Origin: Phoenix dactylifera
Lineage: Eukaryota > Streptophyta > Magnoliopsida > Arecales > Arecaceae
Reading direction: 5' to 3'
Assembly (NCBI RefSeq): GCF_009389715.1
Contig: NC_052404.1
Span: forward strand, 11,354,480-11,418,479
Length of the DNA: 64,000 nt
A program made the position numbers and the translations under genes. Positions 22,889 to 34,358 of the stretch are shown piece by piece. Under the pieces are notes generated by a model. That model saw only the letters and a program-made list of their open reading frames with translations, was not told the DNA's origin and searched no databases. The first letter of the stretch is position 1. Each line of letters starts with the position of its first letter.

Positions 22889-25800
22889 CTACAATCCATG
22901 GAAGTTAGTTTCACAGGTAGTTTCCTCTAAACAATAAAGGAATGAAGGAACTTCCACATCATTTCTACAAGTCAAAGCAGTTAAAATTGCAGCGAACACT
23001 GGGTGGCTGTAAATATCTTTATCAGAGAGTTTCATGACTGACTTAGATGGAACAGTCATAGTTTCCCGATTCAGCTTAGGATTAAGCCATTTGACTTCAA
23101 AAGTGCATCTGCAGTGTACCTGATTTGAATGTTACACTCTGTATGTCTGCAGATGACACAGATCAAATGTACAAACAAATTGGCATGGAGTAAGCATTTA
23201 TATAATGAACAGAAAAAATACAATAGGAAGAGAACTTGGACAAGGAAAATGTGAAGTTCTATCCTTATCTTTTCTTTAGATCATGTTATCTGAAAGGCCA
23301 AGAGACTATGTACAAAAAATTCCAGCATTCAGTTTCCTTGTAGAAACAATAGAGTTCAAGTTAATGGTTAATACGATTTTTTTTTTAAAAAAAATCCTTG
23401 AATGGTTATGCTAAGATTCATTTCCACTCTCAGAGAACACAATAACCTTCTTAAGCACAAAAAAGGTCAAGGTTCGTGCACCCTAGAACAGCCAGAGTTT
23501 GCAAAAAGTACACACTTGGACCAGGCATGGTGGACTGCTGAACCCCTGAGTTTGGCATATCTGGAAAAACTGAATCTAACATAATAACATTATGAAAAAA
23601 ATAATAATAGAGAGTCATCAAAAAGCATTTTGCATTTTACAATCTTTAAAATACAAACAAGGGATATTAACATGCACAACCATTTGTGAACCAACAAACC
23701 AGTAACTTGTAAGAAACTGATTAACAATGTCTAATTGAACTGGAAGCCCTATCATCCATTGACTTCAATTTTTTCTTGGGCGCTACTTCAAAGTTCTAGT
23801 TCACTCTGTCTGGAGGGTCCAGACATCCGAGATCGATTAAAGGCTTAATGCGTAGAGGAAGAAGTACTAGGAGAATGGCTGCTACTGGAGAAAACCCTGC
23901 ATCATTATTGCAATGGTGCTGCAGTTAGTTTACTTTTCAAATTTCAACTAAGCACTTCTTGATCTCATACTGCCCAACTACACGGACAGTTGCTTCATCC
24001 AAGCAAGCTGCCTCACGACACATGTTTTTTATGACAATGTATATGACTTTTCCTATATTATCTTTGTGAAGCTAACCTTAGAAAAACCACATCTCATTTT
24101 CCACTTTTTGTCCAAAATATGGCCAACAATTTCATGCATCACAGCATTAAACATAAACATTCAACTACTTTAATGTGTTTACAGCACCATTTGACGATAT
24201 TTTTAGAAATTACAAGAGAACAAGTCTTAATTTCATTTTGGTTTGTATTAGGCATGTTGAGAGTTCTAATATCAGGTATCAATTCAGATGCAACACGGGA
24301 GTTTTAGTGGTCAAAATGGAAGGGATTCAAGGGACCATGGCCATAAGAGTCATTTTATTTTGGACTTGAAATACTCGAGTGCTTCATCGAAAACATTACA
24401 TACTGGTTGAAGTCTAGAATAACAAGTGGAAAAATATAATATCCTAAATAGAATTGGATAAATATTTGGCATAAGCAAACTTAAGAGTCATTTTATTTTG
24501 GACTTGAAATACTCGAGTGCTTCATCAAAAACATTACATACTGGTTGAAGTCTAGAATAACAAGTGGAAAAATATAATATCCTAAATAGAATTGGACGAA
24601 TATTTGGCATAAGCAAACTTAAATAAATGAAGCAAATGGGAATTTCTCTCTCGACTAAGTAAAATAGGCTATTTGGCTCCATTCCCCAGCTGCAAAATGG
24701 GCATGTAAGAAAACCAAAGAGAACTACCAGAAACATAAATAGAACATTTCACATGTTTCTTCCTTCTCTTTAAATTTGCCGTCACAGAGGTCTACAAAAA
24801 TGGAAATATTTGGTAGAAAATAAGTACCTTCTCTATAACAGCATCAAAGAACAAGCTCGTTGTTTGCATGCTAAGGCATCTTCTCTATTGAATATAGTAT
24901 CTTCTTGATTGCAACTTTCAAATTGCACGACAATAAAAGAAGTTGCATCATTGGAACTGCACAGTAATAATCATGATTTAAAATTCTAAATAAAAGTCAA
25001 GAAAGAAATAATTAGAAATAATAGTAACTTCAAGGGGAAAAAAATCATATTACATTTCACTCGCTGGTTACATCATACCTACACAAGCAGATGTACATAT
25101 GCAAGTCTACATGTGCATACACAAGTTTATAATCTGTTTAAAATCACCAAATGCAGTTGCCAATTCGTTTATGCAGAGTATGATATCACCATATACAGTC
25201 TTAGGCAGGCAGGGATGTAAATATCTGTACGGGTGTGTGCATGTGCATGTGATAAGATGAGTTTAAGATTCAGATCAATGCCATTCTATGTATACCATGG
25301 AACATCTAAAACTATTCAATTTAAATAGACAACCAAGAAGTCAAAACTAGATAGATAGCACATATAATTAAAGCCTTCATATATTCTCAATCTGGGTGTG
25401 GAATTAATCATACTAGATGAAACTCATTAAAAAGAGAAAAACCTGGCTTTGCTAATACTTTCATCTTTTTTCCCCTCAATGGCATATCAAATACAGCAAT
25501 TCCAAAGTTCTCAAATTTTTACAACACTTGCAGCTTAAGTAAAACATCCTTGAATGATTTCAACTAGAGTCTCAATAACTTCTTATATGAGAGAAATAGG
25601 ACCCATATGAAACCAGAGGTTATTAAGTGCATAGGAAAAGTTCATTTTAATTTGGCACTTTGGATTTTGAACTGAATGTGATTCCTTATATGAAATCTTG
25701 CCTTCTCCGGTCGCATGAACTTAGGTTGTGAAACCAATTTGGAAGGTCTCATGGCAAGTTTCTTTCTTGACCAAAATTGCATTTCCCAGGAACTTAGTAC

Positions 25801-26862
25801 TGATACAAGGGACTGGCATCATGTTGAGAGCCAATGGTGCTGAAACTTCATTGGACCATATGTTAATACATAACAATAATTTCATGTGAATAAGATAGTT
25901 TGTAGAGGGAACTGTACAATTTCTCCACAGTTATTATGCCAATGTTCAATACGATAGCATATCCTGCATGCACATTCAGATATTAGATGATCAAGGTTCC
26001 CTACGTTAATGTACACAAAAAATTCTGAAACCATTGCTTACGGATACACATTATGATACCACTTCCCTTTGTTCCCACCACAGTCAATACAGTAGCATGT
26101 CTTGCATGAACATTAAGATATTACATAGGCAATGTCCGTTACCTTAGCGTGAACAAAAGATTATAAAGCACATTGTTGGTTTGAGCATACCAAAACATTG
26201 TTGGGTTAGAGAGTTAGACATTGGAAGTCGATATGATGAAAAAAACCACCAATGCCTAATTGTATGACCAGAAAGAAAGATGCGAATCGAAGTTAGGTTT
26301 CAACTGTAGACATTTCCCTACAAGCCCACAACACTGATAACGTAAACTATATTAGCACACCGAAAGAGAAAGTACTCATAGATACACAATTTTGCATTGG
26401 AAGAAAGCATAACAGCTAATCATGCCTACCATGAACTGAACTTTTCTACTCTATGAGCGGCTTCTATTACATAAATTTAGGTCTCAGCAGACACACCCAA
26501 GAACTGGCAACCCCTATCGGGGAAATATTTTATATCTTGACGCCTGGAAATATCCCTAGACACCAACATTTCAAGTTTGCACAGATAAAATAAGGACCCC
26601 GATCACAACGCTCGATCTAATCTATCATACGTGAAGGGTAACCCATTAAGATGGAAGCACTTCTAACAGGAGCAAAGTCATTTGGAATTCTGAATCGCCC
26701 ATCAGCGAGTATACTCGAAATCAAACCGAAATCCCAATGGCCAATCCCGAAATTTGGAGACTAGGAAAGAGAGGACCTCGAGGAGACGCGGCAAGGATGC
26801 CAAGTGCCGTCCTCCTTGAGCATCGCCTCGAGCTCCATGGACTCTCCCGACGTCGCAGCCAT
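22889..26862 (-). pseudogene. SAWADEE-domain gene, apparently damaged
   Basis: SAWADEE domains (as in SHH1/DTF1) read histone H3 tails in RNA-directed DNA methylation. Exon 1 (26862-26777) encodes MAATSGESMELEAMLKEDGTW then HPCRVSS. Exon 2 (24956-24828) continues in phase with IVVQFESCNQEDTIFNREDA. Exon 3 (23119-22889) gives VHCRCTFEVKWLNPKLNRET, ending at TAG 22891-22889. The W(Y/H), QED, FFDA and CRC.F.V.W motifs follow the SAWADEE order. Within exon 2, NREDALA is followed at once, in another frame, by the FFDAVIEK segment. About 30 residues expected between them (the LR.RS.P.....C region) are missing, and frame 1 hits a stop. A short exon between FFDAVIEK and VHCRC may also be unrecognised. 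The exon borders and promoter look normal, so the loss may be recent. Family assignment rests on motif order only. Confidence 0.6.
24344..24619. repeat. 138-bp tandem duplication
   Basis: Two direct copies (24344-24481 and 24482-24619) differ at only three positions. They lie in the intron between exons 2 and 3 of the SAWADEE gene. The high identity implies a recent duplication. Confidence 0.9.
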
Positions 26863-26987
26863 AGGAGCTCTCAGCTCATCAAACCCTACAGAGAGAGAGA
26901 GAGGAAGAGATGGGGAGTCTTCGGCTCCTCCCCGAGCGAAGGGAGGAGGCACCTCGGGGTCTGAACTCTCTAATGGTGCGGAAAAGA

Positions 26988-27006
26988 GGGGGGGGGGGGG
27001 GGGGGG
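26988..27006 (+). repeat. 19-base G homopolymer, promoter side of the SAWADEE gene
   Basis: 19 consecutive G are followed by GAGAGA, about 125 bp upstream of the ATG at 26862 on the minus strand. Confidence 0.9.
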
Positions 27007-27742
27007 AGAGAGAGCGCTCGGCCTGTCGTCCGGTGGTCCGGCAGGTCAACGTTTCACGATGGGCTACTGTTCATTGTACGGTCTGGATTGATGGAAAGAA
27101 AGCAATGCTGGGCCGGTGGGTGAGGAGCATCCTTCTTATGTTGGACTTCCGGTTTACCGCCATCGAGCAAAGAGTGCTTTAATACGGCCAAACACTGGGA
27201 TAAACCGACTGCGGTACACCACAAAAATATAGAGTTGATATACAAATCAGGAAAAACTACCGTCAGATCTCGATCTTACGTTCATCATAATCCTTCGAAT
27301 GTGGACGGCTGGGAGCCCTTTCAGACCTATCGGGTCGAGAGTTGGGTCGAGTTCCTGGACCTGGCTCAGTTGTTTGTTCGGACCCAATTTGGTTTGGTTC
27401 TGTTGATCTGACTTCCGAACAACACGAACCTGACTCATGAACAAGTGACTCCAATTCTGAGTCTGGACTTGGAGATTAACACGTCGTTCAAGTTTTTGGT
27501 CGAGATCAAGTCCTTTTTGCACAATTGGAGACCCATTGATTACCAAAACAAGCATTGGGTTTTCATCGGGGCATGATGCCACTGGCATGGGGATCCATGC
27601 TTGACAAAATGATGCAGAGAAAAATGATCACCTGCCCATAATTGAACTTCAATGTTTGTCATGAATGATATCCTGCTCCAGTGGAAACTCTCTGTATGGT
27701 AGACATATATCATACCTCTATTAGCTTGTTCTAGATACCTAA

Positions 27743-28223
27743 GGGCTCGTTTGGTTCGCGGGAAGCATTTTCCCTCCTAGGAATATGATTCCTGGGAAAC
27801 AAATTCCTAGGAAAATGATGCCTAGGAAAGTACTTTTGGCATATTTGGTTGACCATGGGAAAATGGCAAATTTCCAAAGTGCTTATGTTTGGTTGGCCAT
27901 CCACTTTCCTAGGAAAGTTATGTATAATTCCTATTATGCCCTTAATAAAAATTAAGTTTTTAATGTCTCTTTAATGCTTCTTTAATGCTGAAGGGACTTT
28001 TTGGGAAAAAGTAAAAATGGAGTAATTCCTGCCTCATGGGAAAGTAACTTTCCCATGTTTCTCATGGGAAAGACTTTCCCATGAAATGTGGGAATCATAT
28101 TCCCATGGGAATTCAACTTTCCCTTCTCTCTCCTTTGAAAACTCCAACCAAACAAGAGGCATCTCATTACTTTCCCGTTGACCACACTTTCCCCCCTTCT
28201 TTTCCCGCGAACCAAACGAGCCC
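27743..28223. mobile_element. PIF/Harbinger (Tourist-like) MITE
   Basis: The ends are perfect inverted repeats of at least 21 bp, beginning gggctcgtttggttcgcggg. They are flanked by the TAA target duplication at 27740-27742 and 28224-28226. The element is 481 bp. Its interior is built of TTTCCCATG/CATGGGAAA-type pieces that are partly self-complementary, and there is no transposase. The TIR sequence and TAA duplication are typical of Tourist/PIF elements. Confidence 0.9.
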
Positions 28224-28399
28224 TAAAATTAAAGTCATCCACCTCCTTCACACTATAGTAAGTAAGAGTGGCTTTAGAAACAAAAATTTCCATGAGAGAA
28301 AGAACGAGACAGATGGATGCATATTACGATTTTTCAAATCCAGATTTTCTCAAATACATTGCGTAAAAATTGATTTTAGAATCCTTGATTGCTAAGGGA

Positions 28400-29570
28400 A
28401 GGGTGGTTAGCATGGAGACAAGCCTCAAATATGAAAAAAATATGATAGGCTTGACGAAGAAATCTAATAGTTGGCGACGTAAGTTTTACTCATGCATAAT
28501 TATATATATTTTCATTAGTAAGGTACCAAATCATGGATGTGGAGCTCATAGCAAGGACATCCATGTCAGCAAGAAATTCCATCTAACTAGATGTTTTGAC
28601 GAACTCCCTACCCCATGCAAGCCCATCCAACTAGGCATGGGAGCTAATAAATAAAAATAGCATCGGTCGGTACCTACAAGTGTATGATTTGTGAGATTCA
28701 ATTACTTGCATGAGTTGTGACACTGTGAAATTCATGCACAAGGGACCATTCAATCCACTCTATAGCCCACCGAAGGGTGCATGGATGCAGGCTTACATTA
28801 CTTGCGATGTCAACCACATCCTCATGAAATTAAATACCATCCAGCAACTATAATCATGCATAATGTCCCTCTAATCCAACATAACGCGACTCGCCGACTT
28901 AGGCATTCCTTATCTCATTATCATCCAAGCCCATCAAGCTGCTACATGGAAAGGGCATTCCATTGGAAACTTAATTGCTGCTGGTCTTAAGAAACTGCTT
29001 GATAGACTTGAGCACACTTATCCACCGTCCAGACATGGGAGGATCTTAGATGTTATGTCTAGCTGTAGCCAAAGAAATAGCCAATATTTATAATATCGGC
29101 ATCTGCAAGCATTAAACGGTCAAGTTTGAATCCTCTGCGATGCATGTTTTACACTGTCGCATTAGCATACCAAATATGACTGCATGTCGGCATGTCATGC
29201 ATGATATATTGTGAGATATTTTGGAGATGTGCGATTTTTTTTTTTAATCTAAATATGTAGCAAAATATGCTGAGAACGAGTGTGGATTGTGTGACAGCAT
29301 CTTATTCGAGGGGCAGGTAGGGACTCGCCTGGCGCCTGATCGTCTCCATTTTCACGTGATTGTAGATATGGTGTCTCGGTACGGCACACTACTTAAAGCT
29401 GAAGAACAACTAAGAAATTCAGGGGCAAGGGAGGGAGTTTATTGATATGGAGACGGTGGGAGCCAGCGTTCTCAGTTTAGTTAGCGTCCGAGTCAGTATG
29501 ACTCGGTCGATCACTACGAGTATACATACGCTAGCTTATACAGAAACTTACAAGTCAGCGGCCGGCACGC
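28400..29570. other. Intergenic region, no gene seen
   Basis: AT-rich spacer; no protein match, RNA gene or clear repeat ends recognised. The right end is the likely 3' UTR of the CASP-like gene. Confidence 0.4.
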
Positions 29571-29579
29571 GATACGATA

Positions 29580-30399
29580 TCAGAAATGGAAGGGAGAGCC
29601 GGTGATGATGTAGGAGGCGACGCGGAAGGCGGAAAGGAGAGTAGAGAGTGCGAGGAAGGCGAACCCAGCGAAGCCCAACCCCACCGAGATGTACGACTGC
29701 AAGCAGAAACCGCCGCTCTCCGCCGCCCACGCACCCGCCTTCCCCCGCGCCTCCGTCAGCCCCGACGCCTCCGCGGACAGCAGAATGTACGCGAACACCT
29801 AATAACCACACCAATTCCACATGCATGAAAAGAAGAAGAAAGGAGAAGAACATCATCTCTTTGGAGGGGGAGAGAAAGAGCTAGTGTTATAGGTATCGAA
29901 AATGGGAATAAAGAGTGTTCGCCCACGCACCTGGTCGTGACTGAAGTCGAACCAGAGCTGCAGCGACTCGGGGAGCAGGGTGGCGCCTTTCAGGATCTCC
30001 CAGATGGAAGCTCCCATCTCGAACAAGGAATACAGGGCCACGATCCCATTCGCCGCGAACACGAACCTGCGAGAATTAGCGGACCTGATCAGCTAGCTTA
30101 CATATTATTCGAGAGTCAGCGAACGAAAGAGAGATGGAAGTAAGGAGAGGGCGGAGAACTACGTACCTGAAGGGGTGGAAGTGGAGCCAGGAAGGGGAGG
30201 TGGGGGAGCGGGAGGAGTCGGCGGACATGAAGACGGCGGCGGCGAGGGAGAAGCAGAAGGCGGCGAGGCGCAGGAGGAGGATAAGCGCGTTCAGCCGGCG
30301 GATCTTGTGCTCCGCGACGGCGGAATGGAAGTGGCGGTGCGGTGGTCCGCCGGCCCCAGCGGGGAAGGGGGCGTCCCCGTTCCGGAGAGGGGATGGCAT
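29580..30399 (-). CDS. CASP-like membrane protein (CASPL4-type, DUF588)
   Basis: CASP-like proteins are four-helix plasma-membrane proteins related to the Casparian strip scaffold. Exons are 30399-30167, 30066-29931 and 29798-29580 (stop TGA 29582-29580), giving 195 residues with clean splice phases. The four membrane segments are [20 protein letters not shown] (about 37-56), [20 protein letters not shown] (about 79-98), [14 protein letters not shown] (from 124) and [20 protein letters not shown] (about 163-182). The conserved Arg in TM1 (LRLAAF) and the acidic residue of TM3 (SAEASG) are present. The [19 protein letters not shown] and LQ.WFDF.HDQVFAY.LLSA blocks fit the CASPL4 group. The start is the ATG at 30399; an upstream in-frame TTG is not used. 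Length is normal for the family. Confidence 0.92.
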
Positions 30400-30599
30400 C
30401 GTTGGAGGAAGAGGAGGGCGAGGGAGCAGCAAATAGCGGAAGAAGTCATGAGAGAAGGGAGGAGAAATAGGGGAGTGATGAGAGAGGATTGATAGGTAGT
30501 TAATGGAATCACGAGCGGGGGATGAGGTTAGGGGTTGTGTGGATAGAAGTAGGGGGAAGAGGGGAAAAGGAGAGGGAAGGGAATGGATAGCAAAGAACC

Positions 30600-32450
30600 G
30601 GCTTTCGCTTTTACGGGTTTTATTCCTCTCTCTGGTTCTTGGGTGATGGAAGAGGGGTTTTAGGTTCTTCTAGGACCCAGGCGTCCTCATAAAGCACACG
30701 GTTTAGGAGAGCAGAGCGACCTTTGGGAGGCGGATTAGGACGCCCAAGATTCTAATTACTTCGAAGTTTTATTTATTATATTTCATCAACATTATTAGTA
30801 TTGTTATTATTTGGATGTAGGAGGATGGAAAAGGGACTTGAATCAACTCTAATACATCCGCCTAAATACTCTACCAACCTGATAAACTTTCCTTTTTTTT
30901 AATTTAAAAAAAAGGAAGGGAGAAGAACCTCAGAAGAAAAATACTGCAACTAAGTTCTAAGCAAAGCAAAACTCAAAACAGTCCACCAAGAGAATAACAG
31001 GGCCAGCAGTTGAGGCATGGGATACTTAATACCAAAATGGGAATCACCATAAACACGCAGATTAGCTGAGTATTATGCCACCTAATTGCCCTGTCAATCT
31101 ATACGAGATGCATGAAACTAAGCCCCAGGGACATGAGATATGGCAGGTACACTGCAACAGATGACAACGGCTAAGACTACAAGGAACAGGTCCAGTCACC
31201 TAGCTAATAACAATAACACCTCTGGATCTGTATCCTAGCTAGCTAGAGGCGTGGAAATCAAAGAAAATTATACATGAAGAACTAATCTAGGAGAAAAAAT
31301 GGATTCCCTTCAAACCTGCTTAATTCAAACCTCTCAAAATATTAAGAAAATATAAGAGAAACACAGAAGTAGAGTTCAGGATCTCCTTTTCTTTCATCAA
31401 TTCATAATACAACTGATTGCAAACCTTCTACTTATGCTAGTGAGATCTATCCTTACAAAATGAGGATAGATTTCTCTTTTAGTTAGAAAATATTACAACT
31501 TTTATAAATTAACTATAGTTAGAAAAAAATTATCATGAAAAGCTCCAATACTTTTATAGCTGGATTTCCAATTCTACATTAACTTTATCTTTAGCAACTT
31601 TGTCTAATTATTTCTACATTGGGAAATTTGAAAGTTTTGACATGCAGCTACGTTTCCGATATGATGGATCTTGATCTTAGATTCTATCCAGACCAACCAA
31701 GCTACTCGACATGGCCATACACATTATTTAGTAAGAATTCAGCACTAATGAAACTCTTTTTCATAGACTTCTTTTGGTTCATTTAGTACATCCCTTGCCT
31801 TGCTTTGCTTCTCTAAAATATAAAATAGATATACAGAATGGAGGACAAAAGTGGAGGTGATTACTTGGTACAATGTCACTCTGGAGGAGAATCATGGATG
31901 GTTAAGATAAATTTCACTTAAGCTTCTACATTTTCTATGGCTACTCTCCTTTAATGTTGGCTTCACCAGTTAGAAAGATGAACAGAATGGAAATGCGTTT
32001 GCAAACATCAATGACGGAGACACACCAATCGATAGAACACGGATAATATCATCAGAACAGTAGGATATGTCTCCGTCTATGTTATAAAACTCACATTTGG
32101 TCCAATCTCAGACCTGAACAAAGGGCAAGATTAGAAACACAAGCGACTAGAATCCAACCATCGTATGCATTGCACAACTGGTAGAGGGATTATAATCACA
32201 AATCACAACCAATTTTCCATCCATATCTCATCATCCCAAACCTGTCTAGTAGTTACATAAAAGATATTTTGCCATGAATGACACATGTCTCGCGCGTGAG
32301 TTGTAAAGCAAATCCTACGGTTCCGTAACTCTGATGCCTTACCCTTTTTTTACATAACTTACCTTAAGACTTTAAACATGAGATGAGATGAAAGGATATA
32401 TATGACCATTGATAGGATCTGCTCGACTTTTAACAGGGCGTGAATGCATC
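30600..32450. other. Intergenic region, no gene seen
   Basis: The first few hundred bp are the CASP-like promoter; the rest is AT-rich spacer. No coding match, RNA gene or transposon ends were recognised. Confidence 0.4.
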
Positions 32451-32539
32451 ATCATTCGGCGGCATAGATGTTGAAGCTGGCTTGGCCCCATAAAGATACA
32501 TACACAAAGGCCAGCGGAGACCACCACGGAGTGCGCAAA

Positions 32540-33038
32540 GCCGAAAAGAAGTCCACTCTTTTAGCAGACGTTGAGGCTAGTGAGATGGTATGGCGTGCAT
32601 GGCCGCCACCCCTCTACGTCAAAGACGTCGCCAAGTCGGTGGCCTTCTACTCCAACGCGTTCGATCGGCTACAGCGTCCGTCGCCTTGACGAGTTCCACA
32701 AGTCCATCCACCTCTCCCTTAATTTCTTCTTTCTTCTGTTCTAAAAATTCTTTAGATGGGGCGAGTTGGATAGCGGACGGACGACGATCGCCTTCACGCT
32801 GGTGCACCAGAGGGAGCGGTCCAGACTCCAGCCGCGGGATGGGAGAGGGGCGCCGTGGAGCTCTCCTTCCCTTACGCCGACGTAGACGCGGCCTACAAAA
32901 GGGAGGTGCAGAACGGTGCCATTCCGGTGAGCCGGCCCGCCCGAAGACAAAGTCCGGGGGCAGAAGGTCGGCTGTGTTCGGGACATCGACGGCATCGTCG
33001 TGCGCCTGGGAAGCTATGCGGTGGAGACGCGTCCATGA
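32540..33038 (+). pseudogene. Glyoxalase / VOC-superfamily gene, frameshifted
   Basis: VOC proteins are small metal-dependent or ligand-binding beta-alpha-beta-beta-beta proteins. Pieces in order are VEASEMVWRAWPPPLYVKDV then SVAFYSNAF, a displaced YSVRRLDEFHK, WGELDSGRTTIAFTLVHQRE, VELSFPYADVDAAYKREVQN then GAIPVS, and a displaced QKVGCVRDIDGIVVRLGSYA ending at TGA 33036-33038. An intron fits between 32700 and 32755 (CACAA|GT ... TTTAG|ATGG). At least three frame breaks are needed: an extra 4 bp near 32663-32667, a slip between about 32815 and 32850, and a slip near 32938-32945. The YVKDV..SV.FY.NAF start and the RDIDGI...GS end are typical of the family. It looks like a recently dead or badly assembled gene. 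Confidence 0.65.
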
Positions 33039-33049
33039 ATAACTTCTCT

Positions 33050-34350
33050 CGCCGAGCTCACCACCGTTTTGTATGATACCCTTCAAATCAAATGGATGTT
33101 ATGATCTTTCAGATTCGAACTAATGGAGGTCCACTGGCATTCCATTCACCAGTAATTTGTAAGGACATTAAACAGGCTTTGAATATTTATTAAATTGCAC
33201 CGTTTTCTTTTTCTTTTTTTATTTCAAGTAAACTTAAGATCCTATGAGATTCATACCTTCTACTTTGGTGGTCCGCCCATCAACCTTCTTGGGACAAAAG
33301 TTTGATCGAGCAATATCCATCAGGACAAGCCCTATGTACATACTTGCGATGATTAGCATCTTATGAGGTCCGCAAGATCATTATGATCTCATGGATTCTA
33401 GAACAATACGTAACATATTACAGATAGAGCAGATAGGGCGACTTGGATTGCTCCAAACCTTTAACAATCTCGGATGACACTGCGTTTCTACATCCGTATC
33501 TGGTCCATAATTTACGGAAGCTGAGGAGTAATCCCCATATAAATCGGGGACCAGACCTGACACTAGGAGTCAAGGTCAAATCGCAGAGAGGTTCATCAGT
33601 TGGAAGTTCCGTCTGATACATAGCGGCACCGGCCGGCAGACAAGGAATTCAGGGCATAAAGAAGAATTCCGATCTAGACTTAATTCTAACGTTCTGAAAA
33701 AACTGCAAAAGGAAAATCTCGCAATTAAAAGGAGGAAAGTAAATTCTCCGCAAGTGAAAGGGATAATGATGAAATTAAGAAATTAATGGAGGAAAAATAA
33801 TGGTTCGAAGTTCGAACAAATATAAGGAGGAAGTAATAATGTTTGATATACCAAGCATCCACTCTTCAGAGATGGAGACGGTGTGCGTCCATGAATGCAT
33901 ACTTGCATTCTTAAAAAAAAACATTAAATTAAAAGGCGAACCGCATTTCTTAACCTAACAACACCATCAAGTGCGCAAATTTTCTAATCCACTACTAAAA
34001 CAGGGTTGGCTTCATGAGTGGGGAAAATATTCTCGATAGATAAAAGGAAACGATGAAACCAGAAAACTTACGAGCGACACCAGGCTTTGCATGACAAAAT
34101 TTAGAGACACCCAAGTTCGAGATAAAAAAAAGTTGGAGCAACGAGTGTTCAATTAAACATCCGTATCATGCTGTTTCTTATGGCACAAACGAGTTTGACG
34201 ACAATGACAATGATGAGCACTACAATTGACCCGACAAAGGATATTGAAACTCTTTTAGCTAGCATATTAAGGACCCGTCCCGTACATATAGTTTTCCAGC
34301 AAAACAGGCATGAAGCCATGGCTTACGCAGATCCCCATGAGGCCTGATTT
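33050..34350. other. Intergenic region, no gene seen
   Basis: Spacer between the VOC pseudogene and the 3' end of the UBC7-type gene. Open frames around 33381-33621 do not resemble known proteins. Confidence 0.4.
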
Positions 34351-34358
34351 TAAAGCTC

